From the NCBI RefSeq assembly GCF_000185145.2, contig NZ_GL833118.1, forward strand, positions 1-64,000: a stretch of 64,000 nucleotides of DNA, given 5' to 3'. This document shows, piece after piece, positions 53,344 to 62,181 of this stretch. The stretch comes from Hoylesella oralis ATCC 33269 (GTDB lineage Bacteria > Bacteroidota > Bacteroidia > Bacteroidales > Bacteroidaceae). Position numbers and translations under genes: made by a program. The notes under the pieces are model-generated. The model was given only the letters and a program-made list of their open reading frames with translations. It did not search any database and had not been told where the DNA came from. The first letter of the stretch is position 1, and the number at the start of each line of letters is the position of its first letter.

Positions 53344-54540
53344 TCAGTTCCCGTCAGTAAAAACATCAGGAAAGTAAAAATCGTATTTCTTGGTGAATGT
53401 ATCAAATATCTCAACAAACAAGTCTGCACTATCAGGCATCATTCCGACTGGTGAAAAAATTGAGTATCTGCCATGACTCATTATATTTAATGCACGTGCA
53501 TATAAGTTCTCATTTTTATCATTGTCTTCATCTTCTTCTTTTTTATTTTTGAGGCAAAATGAGAAGTCTGTATAACCAAAGAAGACTGCAGTTTTTTCCA
53601 ATATACTGCGTAAAATATTAAAATGATAAGTATTGAGTATGTCTGTTTGAATATTCTCTTTATTTTCTTCTCTCTTCTTTTTATATTGCTCTACTCTTTG
53701 TTTTAGCTCACAAAGTAATGCTATATGATGGAAGAAAGGTGTATCTTCTGTCTTTTGCAGACGATATTCTTCACTTGATGTCTTATGCAGGAAATAGCTT
53801 TTGCTATTTTTCCGCAGTTCGTTGTACATTACATTATAAAATAAACTGTGATGTGAGGATATAACAACTTTTGCCTTTCCCTTGCATCTTCCAATTACAT
53901 GAGATAAATCATTTGCAATAGTAATGGCATTGTTTTCATCCAATGATGATATGGGGTCATCAATATAAATATACTTTACCCATTTATATGCTTCTGCTCC
54001 ATCAATTACCAATTCGCAGATAGCCAAAAATATGCAGAAAACAAATATATTTTCTTCTCCTCGTGATATTTTGATACCGTCCTGTTCTATTGTTTCAGGT
54101 TCTCTATTATTCGGATTGTGTGGATTGTATTTTGGATTAGGAATGATTCTGCTGAATGATATTGTCCATTTTTCATAATCAATCTTGAAATTTATCTTGG
54201 CATATCTTTCCAGATGAGCAAAGATTCTGTTTTCAAGTGATAGTTCTTTAAAACCATTAAAAAAATTAGATAATTCATTTATCTTCAATGTGCGATTTTC
54301 ATCATTTTTCAAGTCATTGTCCCAAGTAAACAAGTCTTCTGTAAAAGCATTGAAATATAAAGTGTCACCACCATTTTTCTTTTTACCTTTATTCTTAAAT
54401 GCCATTGACAAACGAGTCTTGCCAGTACCATTATAGGCATACAGCAAGACATTGTCAGACGAATTAAGAACGTCTCTTAATTTGTCAGCAATTTTGTCTA
54501 TTGTCTTGAAAGGTATTATTTTGTTGTTTTCTTTATCCAT
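53344..54540 (-). CDS. PrrC-like ABC-type ATPase, candidate anticodon nuclease
   Basis: 398 residues. Walker A NGTGKT at 37-42, ABC-like signature SRGEEN at 159-164, Walker B YIYIDD at 190-195 with DPISSLDENN, and a switch His (SSHHSLFYN) near 230. The C-terminal part has R311-x3-E315 (RSILEKT) and H356 (MSHGRYS), the same spacing logic as the Arg320-Glu324-His356 nuclease triad of E. coli PrrC, which is 396 residues and also encoded inside a type I system. An acidic insert (EEDEDNDKNEN) lies between E315 and H356. It would cleave a tRNA anticodon when restriction is blocked. Alternative: an RloC-type or other AAA-like protein without nuclease activity. Confidence 0.7.
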   Translation of the reverse strand: MDKENNKIIPFKTIDKIADKLRDVLNSSDNVLLYAYNGTGKTRLSMAFKNKGKKKNGGDTLYFNAFTEDLFTWDNDLKNDENRTLKINELSNFFNGFKELSLENRIFAHLERYAKINFKIDYEKWTISFSRIIPNPKYNPHNPNNREPETIEQDGIKISRGEENIFVFCIFLAICELVIDGAEAYKWVKYIYIDDPISSLDENNAITIANDLSHVIGRCKGKAKVVISSHHSLFYNVMYNELRKNSKSYFLHKTSSEEYRLQKTEDTPFFHHIALLCELKQRVEQYKKKREENKENIQTDILNTYHFNILRSILEKTAVFFGYTDFSFCLKNKKEEDEDNDKNENLYARALNIMSHGRYSIFSPVGMMPDSADLFVEIFDTFTKKYDFYFPDVFTDGN

Positions 54541-54555
54541 ATCTATGCTTTTTAT

Positions 54556-55812
54556 TTAAACTGTTGGAAATAACTGTTGCATTAGACCACGCTTGTGATT
54601 CTGAAGCATTACAAGTTTTTGTTTTGTACTATCTATTAAATCATCAATTGAGGTGAAGCATTCAGCAATTTCCTTCTGTTCTTCTGGTGAGGGTAGAGAT
54701 ACGGACAGTCGTTTAAATCCATTCATGTCAACTGACGCAAAACCTCCTGCATTTGTATGCTGTTTACACCACTCGTCAATGATATACATATAATAGTAAA
54801 AATACTTCATATCTATTTGATTATCAAACGATTTACGTTTTGTTAAAAACGTAAATCGTTGATTCGCAAGCGAATCAACAATTATCAGTGCGTGTTCGCC
54901 AATTGTAGCCGTTGTAGCAACAATGATAGAGTTAGCAGGAAACAGACCTTTCCCTTTAACAGCCTCTTTCGTTATATGTTGGATTGAATCAGAAAGTATA
55001 TGTCCGTGTTCTCTTATATCTTCCATTCTAAACCAAGGTATAGTACCGTTTTCCCAGAATTTAGGATTTGATTTTGATGGAGTATAACCATTCCTAATCT
55101 TAAACATTTCTTCCATAGAATAGGGACTCCACTTCTTTGATTTCCCAAATTTTGGTAAACGCTTCTGAGGCATAATTTTCCCTAATGCAGGAAGTAATTG
55201 CTGCATCAGCCCTTTCTTGTGTGCTTGTAATAAATCAATCTTCTCTTGCGTTGCGTTGATATAATCGTCAAGGGAAGAAAGACATTCTGCTATTTTCTTT
55301 TGCTCTATAGATGAAGGGAAAAGGAATTCTAATTGTAAAAAACTCTCAGTAGAAATATTTAGTAATCCATGACTTCTTGCCCCTTCTTGTGCTATTTTGC
55401 CAACTCGTTTTTGGAAAATATCAGTATTAAAATAGTATTCATAAAATTCGGTATTCCTATGGTCTTTTGCACGAAAACACATATACAAAGTGGAAACCAC
55501 TCCTTTTTCGTATTTTTTTAACCTCCGTACCACTCCAAAAGGATAGCCAATAGAGCGACTCTTATTATATGCAAAATCTCCCTTGCTAAGCAAATAATAT
55601 CCAGAAATATCCTTTGCAGAAACTGATTTGCTAAAAAACTCGATTTGATTTACTAAACCATACTGTGCAGAAATTGTCAAAACATTACTATTATTTTCAT
55701 TGTTTTTTGTCTTAACTCTATCAAATAAACTTTTTAGACATTTAGGCTTCCATTCTCCCGACTTCTTAAATTCAGGAAAGCGGATATTCGGTATATGTTT
55801 TAATTCTTTCAT
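54556..55812 (-). CDS. hsdS: type I restriction system specificity subunit
   Basis: 418 residues in two half-subunits, each a target-recognition domain followed by a conserved helical region. The two helical regions are very similar to each other (EQKKIAECLSSLDDYINATQ near residue 165 and EQKEIAECFTSIDDLIDSTK near residue 380, both ending GLMQQL plus L/F-P). HsdS reads the bipartite target and holds HsdM and HsdR. The near-identical inner repeats could allow domain shuffling by recombination. No second hsdS or invertase is visible nearby. Confidence 0.95.
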   Translation of the reverse strand: MKELKHIPNIRFPEFKKSGEWKPKCLKSLFDRVKTKNNENNSNVLTISAQYGLVNQIEFFSKSVSAKDISGYYLLSKGDFAYNKSRSIGYPFGVVRRLKKYEKGVVSTLYMCFRAKDHRNTEFYEYYFNTDIFQKRVGKIAQEGARSHGLLNISTESFLQLEFLFPSSIEQKKIAECLSSLDDYINATQEKIDLLQAHKKGLMQQLLPALGKIMPQKRLPKFGKSKKWSPYSMEEMFKIRNGYTPSKSNPKFWENGTIPWFRMEDIREHGHILSDSIQHITKEAVKGKGLFPANSIIVATTATIGEHALIIVDSLANQRFTFLTKRKSFDNQIDMKYFYYYMYIIDEWCKQHTNAGGFASVDMNGFKRLSVSLPSPEEQKEIAECFTSIDDLIDSTKQKLVMLQNHKRGLMQQLFPTV

Positions 55813-55819
55813 TACACTT

Positions 55820-58786
55820 TTATTTTTTTTCGTCGTAGGCTGATAAGCCAGAGATTTCCTGCCCTGCAGATAGTCGTTTCAGCAATGGGGTAACATCTTC
55901 CATTAATGCTAATTCTTTCTTCGTTCTGTCTCGCCAACCAAGATTGAGCGGAGCAAGCAAGTCGTTCAGTTTCTCACCATCGAATATCTTACGGTCGATA
56001 ATTTCGTTTACGAATGCTTCCAATGCTTTAGCACTGATATTATACTTATCTGCTATCGTGAGCAATTCTTTGGCATATTTCTCCGTTTTGAATATTTCGT
56101 ATTCCTCCTTTATCTGCTTGGCAGTTTTTCCGTTTACACCTTCTTTTAAACTGTCGAGGTAAGCAATGATGTCATCACGCTCTTCCAATAAGTTTGAACT
56201 TGACTTTATAAGGCTTATGATTTGCTCCTTTGTCATCTTCTGCTTGGAAGTAGTTCCACCCGACAGTCTTGCTATCAGTTCCATTATATAGTCATAGTCT
56301 ATCAAGGCAGAGGCAAAAAGAACAAATTCAAAGTCGATGTTCTCTATTTGGGGGTTCTCTCCTTCTTTTGTCCTATCCTGTTGCTTTTTGAGTTGCTTTG
56401 CTGTTTCAAGGTAGGCACCTCGGAAGCCTCTCAGCCTTTCTTCATTGAGCATATTGTCAATGGCGGTACGCTCTTCCTCACTTATATCCGTATATTGGTC
56501 AAGTTGTGTTCGATAGCGTTGTACTTCCTTGAAGCAATTTACAAATCCAATACGTGCATCGTCACCTTGCAAATTATAAACCTCTTCGGGCTTGCACTCC
56601 AAATCCTGCGAATGCATAAAGTCTTTCAAATGCGTAACAGCTTCCTTGTATTTCTGCACGATTGTGGGGGCTGGATCAACAAGCCAAATTGTTCTTGGCT
56701 TATCTACATCCACACCAGAGAATCTGGTAATCGCTATGTCCACAGCCTCTTGCTGCCCTCTGAAATCAAGAATATTACCGTATGGCTTGGTATCATTCAA
56801 GATACGGTTTGTTCTTGAAAAGGCTTGTATCAGATTGTGATACTTTAAATTTTTATCAACATACAACGTGTTCAAGTATTTAGAATCAAAACCTGTTAAG
56901 AGCATATCTACAACAATAGTAATGTCTATTTTATTCTTGTGTGGATAGTCTTTATTGCTATATTGTTGGTCTTTTATTCGCTTCTGCACATCTTGATAAT
57001 ATGCGTCGAAGTCGTTGATAGTAAAATGAGCCTCAAACTGTCGCTCATAGTCCTTTAAGATTTCTTGCAAAGCTCGCTTCTTCTTTTCAGGCTCAACCGT
57101 ATTGTCTTGTCTTTCTTGTGCCAAATCCTCCTGCATCTGCATAATATCTTTGTTGCCCTCTGCAGGCGGAGTAAAGACACACGCAATGTTTAATGGTTCA
57201 CAATCTGTTTTTGCTTTTTGAGTCTTTTTGAACAAATGATAATACTCTATTGCATCATTAATGGAGGATGTAGCAAGAAAAGCGTTGAAACGTCTGCCAT
57301 TGGTTGCAGCATCGTGCTTAGACAGGATAGTCTCTACAATGGCTTGTTTCTTTACGGTTCCCTCAGCTGTTATATCCTTTTTTTCATCGGGTTTAAAATA
57401 GTCCACATGGAATCGAAGAACATTCTTATCTTCAATGGCATGGGTAATGGTATAGGTATGCAATTCGTTTTCAAATACATCCTTGGTGGTCATATAAGTC
57501 CCCTGCTCGTTATTATATTGGATATAGACCGCATTCTCTTCAAAAATCGGTGTTCCTGTAAATCCGAATAATTGTGCATTGGGGAAGAAATCCTTAATGG
57601 CTTTATGGTTTTCTTTGAACTGGGAACGATGACATTCGTCGAAGATAAAAACCAAATGCTTATTCTTCAACGGCAATAGTCTTTCCTTGTAATTTTGCTT
57701 GGTATTTGAGTTCAGAGCAATGCCTAATTTCTGAATGGTTGTAACAATCACCTTATCTGCATAATCGTCAGACTCCAATCGTTGTACAAGAGATTCTGTA
57801 TTGGTGTTTTCTTCTACACAGTTCTCTTGAAACTTGTTAAATTCCTCACGAGTCTGTCTGTCAAGGTCTTTTCTGTCGACAACAAACAGACACTTTACTA
57901 TTTCTCTGTTTTCCTTTAACAATGTCGATGCTTTGAATGAAGTGAGGGTTTTGCCACTACCTGTTGTATGCCATATATAACCGTTTCCTCTATTTTCTTC
58001 AACACTACTCATAATAGCCTTTACAGCATAAATCTGATAAGGGCGCATGATGAGTAGTTTCTGTTCGCTGGCAACCAATACCATATATCGGCTAATCATT
58101 TCTCCTAATTTGCATTTGGGGAGAAACTCATCCGTAAAAGCATCAAGGTTTGTAATCTTATGATTGTCCTTATCTGCCCAATAATATACAGGGAGAAACT
58201 GCTCATCAGCATTAAAGTTGAAATATAGGCTGTTGTTATTGGTAAAATAACAAGTGTGCGTCTGATTGCTTACTATAAATAATTGCATAAAGCATAGTAA
58301 CGAATTAGTAAATCCGTTCCCTATGTCATTCTTGTAATCTACAATCTGTTGCATTGCTCGACGTGGACTTACTTCCAAGGTCTTCAGTTCTATCTGAACG
58401 AGCGGAAGTCCATTAACCAACAGAATCACATCATATCGCTGGAAGCTGTTCTTGGTGTTTATTCTTAGTTGATTGACAACCTCATATTCGTTTTTGCACC
58501 AATCCCTAATATTGACCAAGCTATATTGCAACGGTGTACCATCTTCTCGGATGAAAGTATTCACCTCTCTCAACATCTTGGAAGCTACATAAACATCGCT
58601 GTTGATAATATCTTCAAGCAATCTATTGTATTCTGCATCCGAAAGATGAACTCTGTTGAGTTGTTCAAACTTCTGTCTGAAATTCTGTTCAAGTGCTTCC
58701 TTATCATGAATATCCTCACGATAAGTATAATTTAAACCTATAAGTCGTTTTATAAGATTGTATTCTATTGTTTTCTCTGTATTCAT
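55820..58786 (-). CDS. hsdR: type I restriction endonuclease subunit
   Basis: 988 residues. The N-terminal nuclease site has D119 and the E-x-K of QIELK (131-135). The motor has TTGSGKT (274-280), the DEAD-like FIFDECHRSQF near residue 360, GFTGTPIFEEN, and the later helicase motifs (IVVDMLLTGFDSKYLNTLYV, QAFSRTNRI). It translocates and cuts unmethylated DNA. It is the first gene of the cluster, 8 bases ahead of hsdS, and begins 120 bases after the Fic gene. Confidence 0.96.
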   Translation of the reverse strand: MNTEKTIEYNLIKRLIGLNYTYREDIHDKEALEQNFRQKFEQLNRVHLSDAEYNRLLEDIINSDVYVASKMLREVNTFIREDGTPLQYSLVNIRDWCKNEYEVVNQLRINTKNSFQRYDVILLVNGLPLVQIELKTLEVSPRRAMQQIVDYKNDIGNGFTNSLLCFMQLFIVSNQTHTCYFTNNNSLYFNFNADEQFLPVYYWADKDNHKITNLDAFTDEFLPKCKLGEMISRYMVLVASEQKLLIMRPYQIYAVKAIMSSVEENRGNGYIWHTTGSGKTLTSFKASTLLKENREIVKCLFVVDRKDLDRQTREEFNKFQENCVEENTNTESLVQRLESDDYADKVIVTTIQKLGIALNSNTKQNYKERLLPLKNKHLVFIFDECHRSQFKENHKAIKDFFPNAQLFGFTGTPIFEENAVYIQYNNEQGTYMTTKDVFENELHTYTITHAIEDKNVLRFHVDYFKPDEKKDITAEGTVKKQAIVETILSKHDAATNGRRFNAFLATSSINDAIEYYHLFKKTQKAKTDCEPLNIACVFTPPAEGNKDIMQMQEDLAQERQDNTVEPEKKKRALQEILKDYERQFEAHFTINDFDAYYQDVQKRIKDQQYSNKDYPHKNKIDITIVVDMLLTGFDSKYLNTLYVDKNLKYHNLIQAFSRTNRILNDTKPYGNILDFRGQQEAVDIAITRFSGVDVDKPRTIWLVDPAPTIVQKYKEAVTHLKDFMHSQDLECKPEEVYNLQGDDARIGFVNCFKEVQRYRTQLDQYTDISEEERTAIDNMLNEERLRGFRGAYLETAKQLKKQQDRTKEGENPQIENIDFEFVLFASALIDYDYIMELIARLSGGTTSKQKMTKEQIISLIKSSSNLLEERDDIIAYLDSLKEGVNGKTAKQIKEEYEIFKTEKYAKELLTIADKYNISAKALEAFVNEIIDRKIFDGEKLNDLLAPLNLGWRDRTKKELALMEDVTPLLKRLSAGQEISGLSAYDEKK

Positions 58787-58905
58787 AGAGTTTCCTATTT
58801 TACATTTTATTATAACGGAATCATATAATTTTCATTGTGAGATAGCGTTGTAATTCTTTTTTAAAAGAACATCCTACCTAACAATAGAGATTCTATGTGG
58901 AAAAA

Positions 58906-59802
58906 TCAATCATTCTGCTCATAATAATATGAATAGTCGATACCTTTCATGAACATTTCTCGGTCATCAATCTTAGTGGTGAGTGCAGGCAGTACCAAAG
59001 TCTTGATGAGCGTGCTATCTGCTACACTCTCACGCATTGCGGTCAGATATTCGTTTTTATCTATCTGGCTCCAGTCCACACACCGTTTGAGAGAACGCTT
59101 TAGCATGAGGTCAAGCCAAATGCGAGTGCTGCGACCGTTACCTTCCATAAATGGATGCGCAACATTCATTTCAACATATTTGTCCATTATCTCGTCGAAG
59201 GTTGTTTCTGGCATTCGCTCGATTGCTTGCAGGGTTTCAGGGAAGTGCATACAATTAGCAAAGGTAAAACCACCTTTTGAAATATTTTTGGTACGGATTT
59301 GTCCTGCAAAGTCATACAATCCTCCAAAGAGATAAGCGTGTATCTGTTGCAGACACTTGATACTGCCAGGTTCTGCCGTTTGCAAGATGCCACTTTCAAA
59401 GAGTTGATATGCTTTCTTCTTGCTCTGTCCATCAATGGTGTTGTCGCTGTAGGTAAACCAATCAAGAAATCCCATTGCCTTGACATTGGGTATTGCTTTT
59501 GCCAGTAGAACAACCCCTTCTCCATCCAACATATCTGTCAATCGTTGTTTCCCATCTGGGGCTTGCAACTTCAACTGGTTAGTAGCACTAACCAGTTCGT
59601 TATTCTCCTTCTTCAACTTAGTTTTGAGATATTTCCAATAGTTCCTTGTCTTTTGATAATCGTCTTGCTCGTTAATTGCAGCAATGATGTCCAGCACAGA
59701 GAACCACCACTTATTGCGTTCGTCATCCCACACCGCCCTAACTTCACGGTCGTTGAAAAAACGAATAGATTTTTTATGCTCTACCATAATAAAGTTACTC
59801 AT
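58906..59802 (-). CDS. Fic family protein with BRO-N-like N-terminus
   Basis: 298 residues. The N-terminal 115 residues (IRFFNDREVRAVWDDERNKW, WFSVLDIIAAINEQDDY) resemble the BRO-N DNA-binding domain of phage antirepressors. The Fic domain has the full motif HPFMEGNGRSTR (216-227), so AMP or other nucleotide transfer to a target Tyr/Thr/Ser is expected. The start overlaps the 3' end of the HTH gene by 8 bases. It may be a toxin-like enzyme controlled by the HTH protein, or a cargo regulator of IME2. Confidence 0.87.
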   Translation of the reverse strand: MSNFIMVEHKKSIRFFNDREVRAVWDDERNKWWFSVLDIIAAINEQDDYQKTRNYWKYLKTKLKKENNELVSATNQLKLQAPDGKQRLTDMLDGEGVVLLAKAIPNVKAMGFLDWFTYSDNTIDGQSKKKAYQLFESGILQTAEPGSIKCLQQIHAYLFGGLYDFAGQIRTKNISKGGFTFANCMHFPETLQAIERMPETTFDEIMDKYVEMNVAHPFMEGNGRSTRIWLDLMLKRSLKRCVDWSQIDKNEYLTAMRESVADSTLIKTLVLPALTTKIDDREMFMKGIDYSYYYEQND

Positions 59803-60001
59803 CTGGGGTGTTAATCAATTCCTTTGGATTGACTTGTAAAATCTCTGCTATCTGAAATAGCAATTCTAGGCTTGGCTGTCGACGATTGCAAACATATGAG
59901 TTCACAATAGTGAAACTCTTACCGAGTTTCTCTGCAAGCCATGTTTGCTTAATCCCTTTCTCGATAAGCACCTCTTTAATTCTATTAGTTGGACTTTCCA
60001 T
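59795..60001 (-). CDS. XRE-type helix-turn-helix regulator paired with Fic
   Basis: 68 residues from MESPTNRIKEVL; an ATG three codons upstream (60010) is also possible. An HTH_3 domain fills it (EKGIKQTWLAEKLGKSFTIV, then RRQPSLELLFQIAEILQVNP). It overlaps the fic start by 8 bases, so they are translationally coupled. An inverted repeat lies just upstream. It is likely an autorepressor and possibly the antitoxin partner. Confidence 0.85.
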   Translation of the reverse strand: MESPTNRIKEVLIEKGIKQTWLAEKLGKSFTIVNSYVCNRRQPSLELLFQIAEILQVNPKELINTPDE

Positions 60002-60021
60002 AAATATCATCTGATTGTTTG

Positions 60022-60053
60022 CAAATATAGTAAATATTCTTGTATAAAGAATA
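60022..60053 (-). promoter_or_regulatory. promoter and operator of the HTH-fic pair
   Basis: On the minus strand TATATTTG followed by C (60022-60029). Upstream of it is a perfect 7-bp inverted repeat TATTCTT (60035-60041) / AAGAATA (60047-60053), placed where a repressor would block RNA polymerase. Confidence 0.55.
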
Positions 60054-60077
60054 AAAAAGAGGAGATATTTTCTCCTC
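60053..60077 (-). terminator. terminator of the IME2 mob operon
   Basis: GAGGAG (60059-60064) / CTCCTC (60072-60077). Reading leftward the stem is followed by TTTTTT (complement of 60053-60058). It separates the mob genes from the HTH-fic pair. Confidence 0.75.
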
Positions 60078-60102
60078 CTTCAAAAGTCTTATATCTACAA
60101 TT

Positions 60103-60765
60103 CTATTTGCCTTTCTTATTTTGTAGATTATTCTGCATTAGGCTATCTGCTTTTGCTTTCAGTCCCACATTATAATCATCTGTATGCTTTTTGATTCTTT
60201 TAATTATTGCAGCATTGCGATGAATGTCAAATACATCGTTAAGCCACAGGATTTCCTTTGGGCTACATCCTCTCCATACTCTGATGATTCGGAATTTCAA
60301 AGCATCATCTTCATATTGCTGTTTGCGTTGCCACAAGAAGTAGTTGCTGACCAATGAAACAAAACAAAGGACAGATACTGCTACCATATAAGTAAAGACT
60401 TTCGAGGACTTGAGGTCAAAACTGTGCCTGTGAATATGTTCCTGCGGTATTGGATGCTCTTTATTCTCCTGCCACTCGTGCAACATGGTCAAGACGCTTG
60501 CCACCAATTTGTCCATGGATTTGGCCTCCTCGTCCTTGATGCGCACTTGTACACCAATATACTTGTTAATCACCTCTTTTGTGCGCTGTTCATACTGATT
60601 GAGCATTTCCTGTTCTTTCTGCTCATCACTTTGTGCTAGTGTAGATTGGACAGGGAGGGAAACAGAACCGTTCTCCTTTTCTTTTAACTCCTTTAGCTCC
60701 CTGTAAATTGTCTCCAGTTTGTTTTTGATTTCCTCAAAGAGGACAAATGTATTATTATTAGCCAT
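60103..60765 (-). CDS. mobilization-operon membrane protein
   Basis: 220 residues: an N-terminal coiled region (FEEIKNKLETIYRELKELKE), one transmembrane segment near 128-146 (YMVAVSVLCFVSLVSNYFLW), and a cytoplasmic or periplasmic C-terminal part (HRNAAIIKRIKKHTDDYNVG). It is immediately downstream of mobA (2 bases) and so part of that operon. Such proteins accompany MobA/MobB-type relaxases in Bacteroides elements; the role may be coupling to the helper system. Family name not certain. Confidence 0.72.
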   Translation of the reverse strand: MANNNTFVLFEEIKNKLETIYRELKELKEKENGSVSLPVQSTLAQSDEQKEQEMLNQYEQRTKEVINKYIGVQVRIKDEEAKSMDKLVASVLTMLHEWQENKEHPIPQEHIHRHSFDLKSSKVFTYMVAVSVLCFVSLVSNYFLWQRKQQYEDDALKFRIIRVWRGCSPKEILWLNDVFDIHRNAAIIKRIKKHTDDYNVGLKAKADSLMQNNLQNKKGK

Positions 60766-60767
60766 AG

Positions 60768-61688
60768 TTATAAATGTATTTTACGTTTTTTCTTTTTCTT
60801 CTTTTTGTCGAGTGTGTTGTAAATCTCAGCAGGGACAGTACCATGAGTTTGAAACAAATCCAATCCTCCTTCTATGAGGTTGTTGGTAATTTCGCTCGTA
60901 ACACTTGCAACATTGGATATGAGGTTTATCATTCCTTGTGTCTGCTGTTCGTGTTCCCTGTTATTCTGTTGCAGAGCAAAGTCTATCTTGGAATAACTGA
61001 AACCCCTATCCACTTTAGAGCCATTGAAATGATAGCCGTTCTTTTCAAAAATAATCCCCTGCACTTCCTGTGAGTTGCCTTTGTACTTGAAACGGACACC
61101 AATATCCTGCTTTTTCAAATGAGCAAGTAAGGCTTTCCAATCCCTGCACCGAGCTATTTCTGCTTTCAATGCCTGATAGATCTCATATTTGGTTTTATCA
61201 GGTTCTTTCAAGCGGTGTTCCTTGACTTTCTCCTTGCCATCCGCAAAATATAAACCGTATTTTGCGGTCAGTTCCTTGCAAATCTTTTCACTTCTGAATC
61301 TATCGTTACGGTCAGAAATGGTCTTGCCATTATTGTCTATCCGATTGAAAGTGATATGAACATGTGGGTGCTCCTTATCGAAATGGCGACCGATAATGTA
61401 CTGCGTATCTTTTATTCCCATCTTCTCCATGTACTCACGAGCCACTTTCGCCATCCATTCATTGCTGAGCTTGGAAGAATCCTGTGCCGAGAAACTCAAG
61501 GAGATATGTCCGACAACCTTACTTACTCGTGGATTCAGTTCTGTCTGGTCGATGAAACTTTGGACAATATGGTTGATGCTCTCCGTTCTCACTCCAGAAC
61601 TATCAATGAGTTCCGTTCCTTTTTTCGGGTCAAGGATGTAATTGATGACACCCTTGAAGCCTGAGCCTTTCATTATCTTGGCAATCAT
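60768..61688 (-). CDS. MobP-type relaxase
   Basis: 306 residues. N-terminal GVINYILDPKKGTEL, and the triad motif HFDKEHPHVH (102-111) followed by ITFNRID. The end is Lys-rich (DKKKKKKKRKIHL). It is the Relaxase/Mobilization type found in Bacteroides mobilizable elements, unrelated to the MobV relaxase of IME1. The active-site Tyr is not certain by eye (Y18 is a candidate). Its start overlaps the MobC stop by 4 bases. Confidence 0.92.
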   Translation of the reverse strand: MIAKIMKGSGFKGVINYILDPKKGTELIDSSGVRTESINHIVQSFIDQTELNPRVSKVVGHISLSFSAQDSSKLSNEWMAKVAREYMEKMGIKDTQYIIGRHFDKEHPHVHITFNRIDNNGKTISDRNDRFRSEKICKELTAKYGLYFADGKEKVKEHRLKEPDKTKYEIYQALKAEIARCRDWKALLAHLKKQDIGVRFKYKGNSQEVQGIIFEKNGYHFNGSKVDRGFSYSKIDFALQQNNREHEQQTQGMINLISNVASVTSEITNNLIEGGLDLFQTHGTVPAEIYNTLDKKKKKKKRKIHL

Positions 61689-62038
61689 TTTCGTATCAGA
61701 TTTAGAATTTCGTCAATCTTGCCAATGATGATTTTGTGAAAAGGAGCAACGACATGAAACCCATCCGCATTGGCACGATGTGCCAATTGATTGAGATTAT
61801 TTGCCATTCCACACAGCTTGCGGATGAAGTCTGCTTGCTCTATGGTCAGTCGTTCAATGACATTTCCTTTATCAAGAACTTTTCTTACAAACTCACTCAT
61901 GGTTACTCCTGCGCTTTTGGCTTTGCTTTTGAGCGTATAGTAATCCTTCGTATTCAGTTTCACCGTGATACGGTATTTCTTCTTTTCGGCTACGCCCTTG
62001 GTTGGACGACCACCTTTTTTATATTCTGTTTTTATCAT
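61685..62038 (-). CDS. MobC-type mobilization accessory protein
   Basis: 117 residues from MIKTEYKKGGRPTKG; the longer open frame to 62185 runs through the oriT-like hairpin and is not expected to be translated. A ribbon-helix-helix part (KYRITVKLNTKDYYTLKSKA, then VTMSEFVRKVL) and a C-terminal segment (CGMANNLNQLAHRANADGF) match the bacterial MobC family. It binds oriT and helps the relaxase melt the nick region. It overlaps mobA by 4 bases. Confidence 0.9.
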   Translation of the reverse strand: MIKTEYKKGGRPTKGVAEKKKYRITVKLNTKDYYTLKSKAKSAGVTMSEFVRKVLDKGNVIERLTIEQADFIRKLCGMANNLNQLAHRANADGFHVVAPFHKIIIGKIDEILNLIRK

Positions 62039-62104
62039 ACTTGTTTCTTTAATTTGATTTGATGGAGACCAGCGGGATAATCCTCTGCAACGACTGTCAG
62101 GAGG

Positions 62105-62146
62105 TGGAGCAAGTGGTTTTGGTATGCCCAAAACATAAACTTGCTC
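62105..62146. other. candidate oriT hairpin of IME2
   Basis: Nested inverted repeats: GGAGCAAGT (62105-62113) pairs with ACTTGCTCC (62138-62146), and inside it GTTTTGG pairs with CCAAAAC. It lies in the 140 bases between mobC and the primase gene, the usual place for oriT in such modules. Confidence 0.6.
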
Positions 62147-62181
62147 CCCGAAAAACAGATTACGCAAAGCAAATCCTACAA

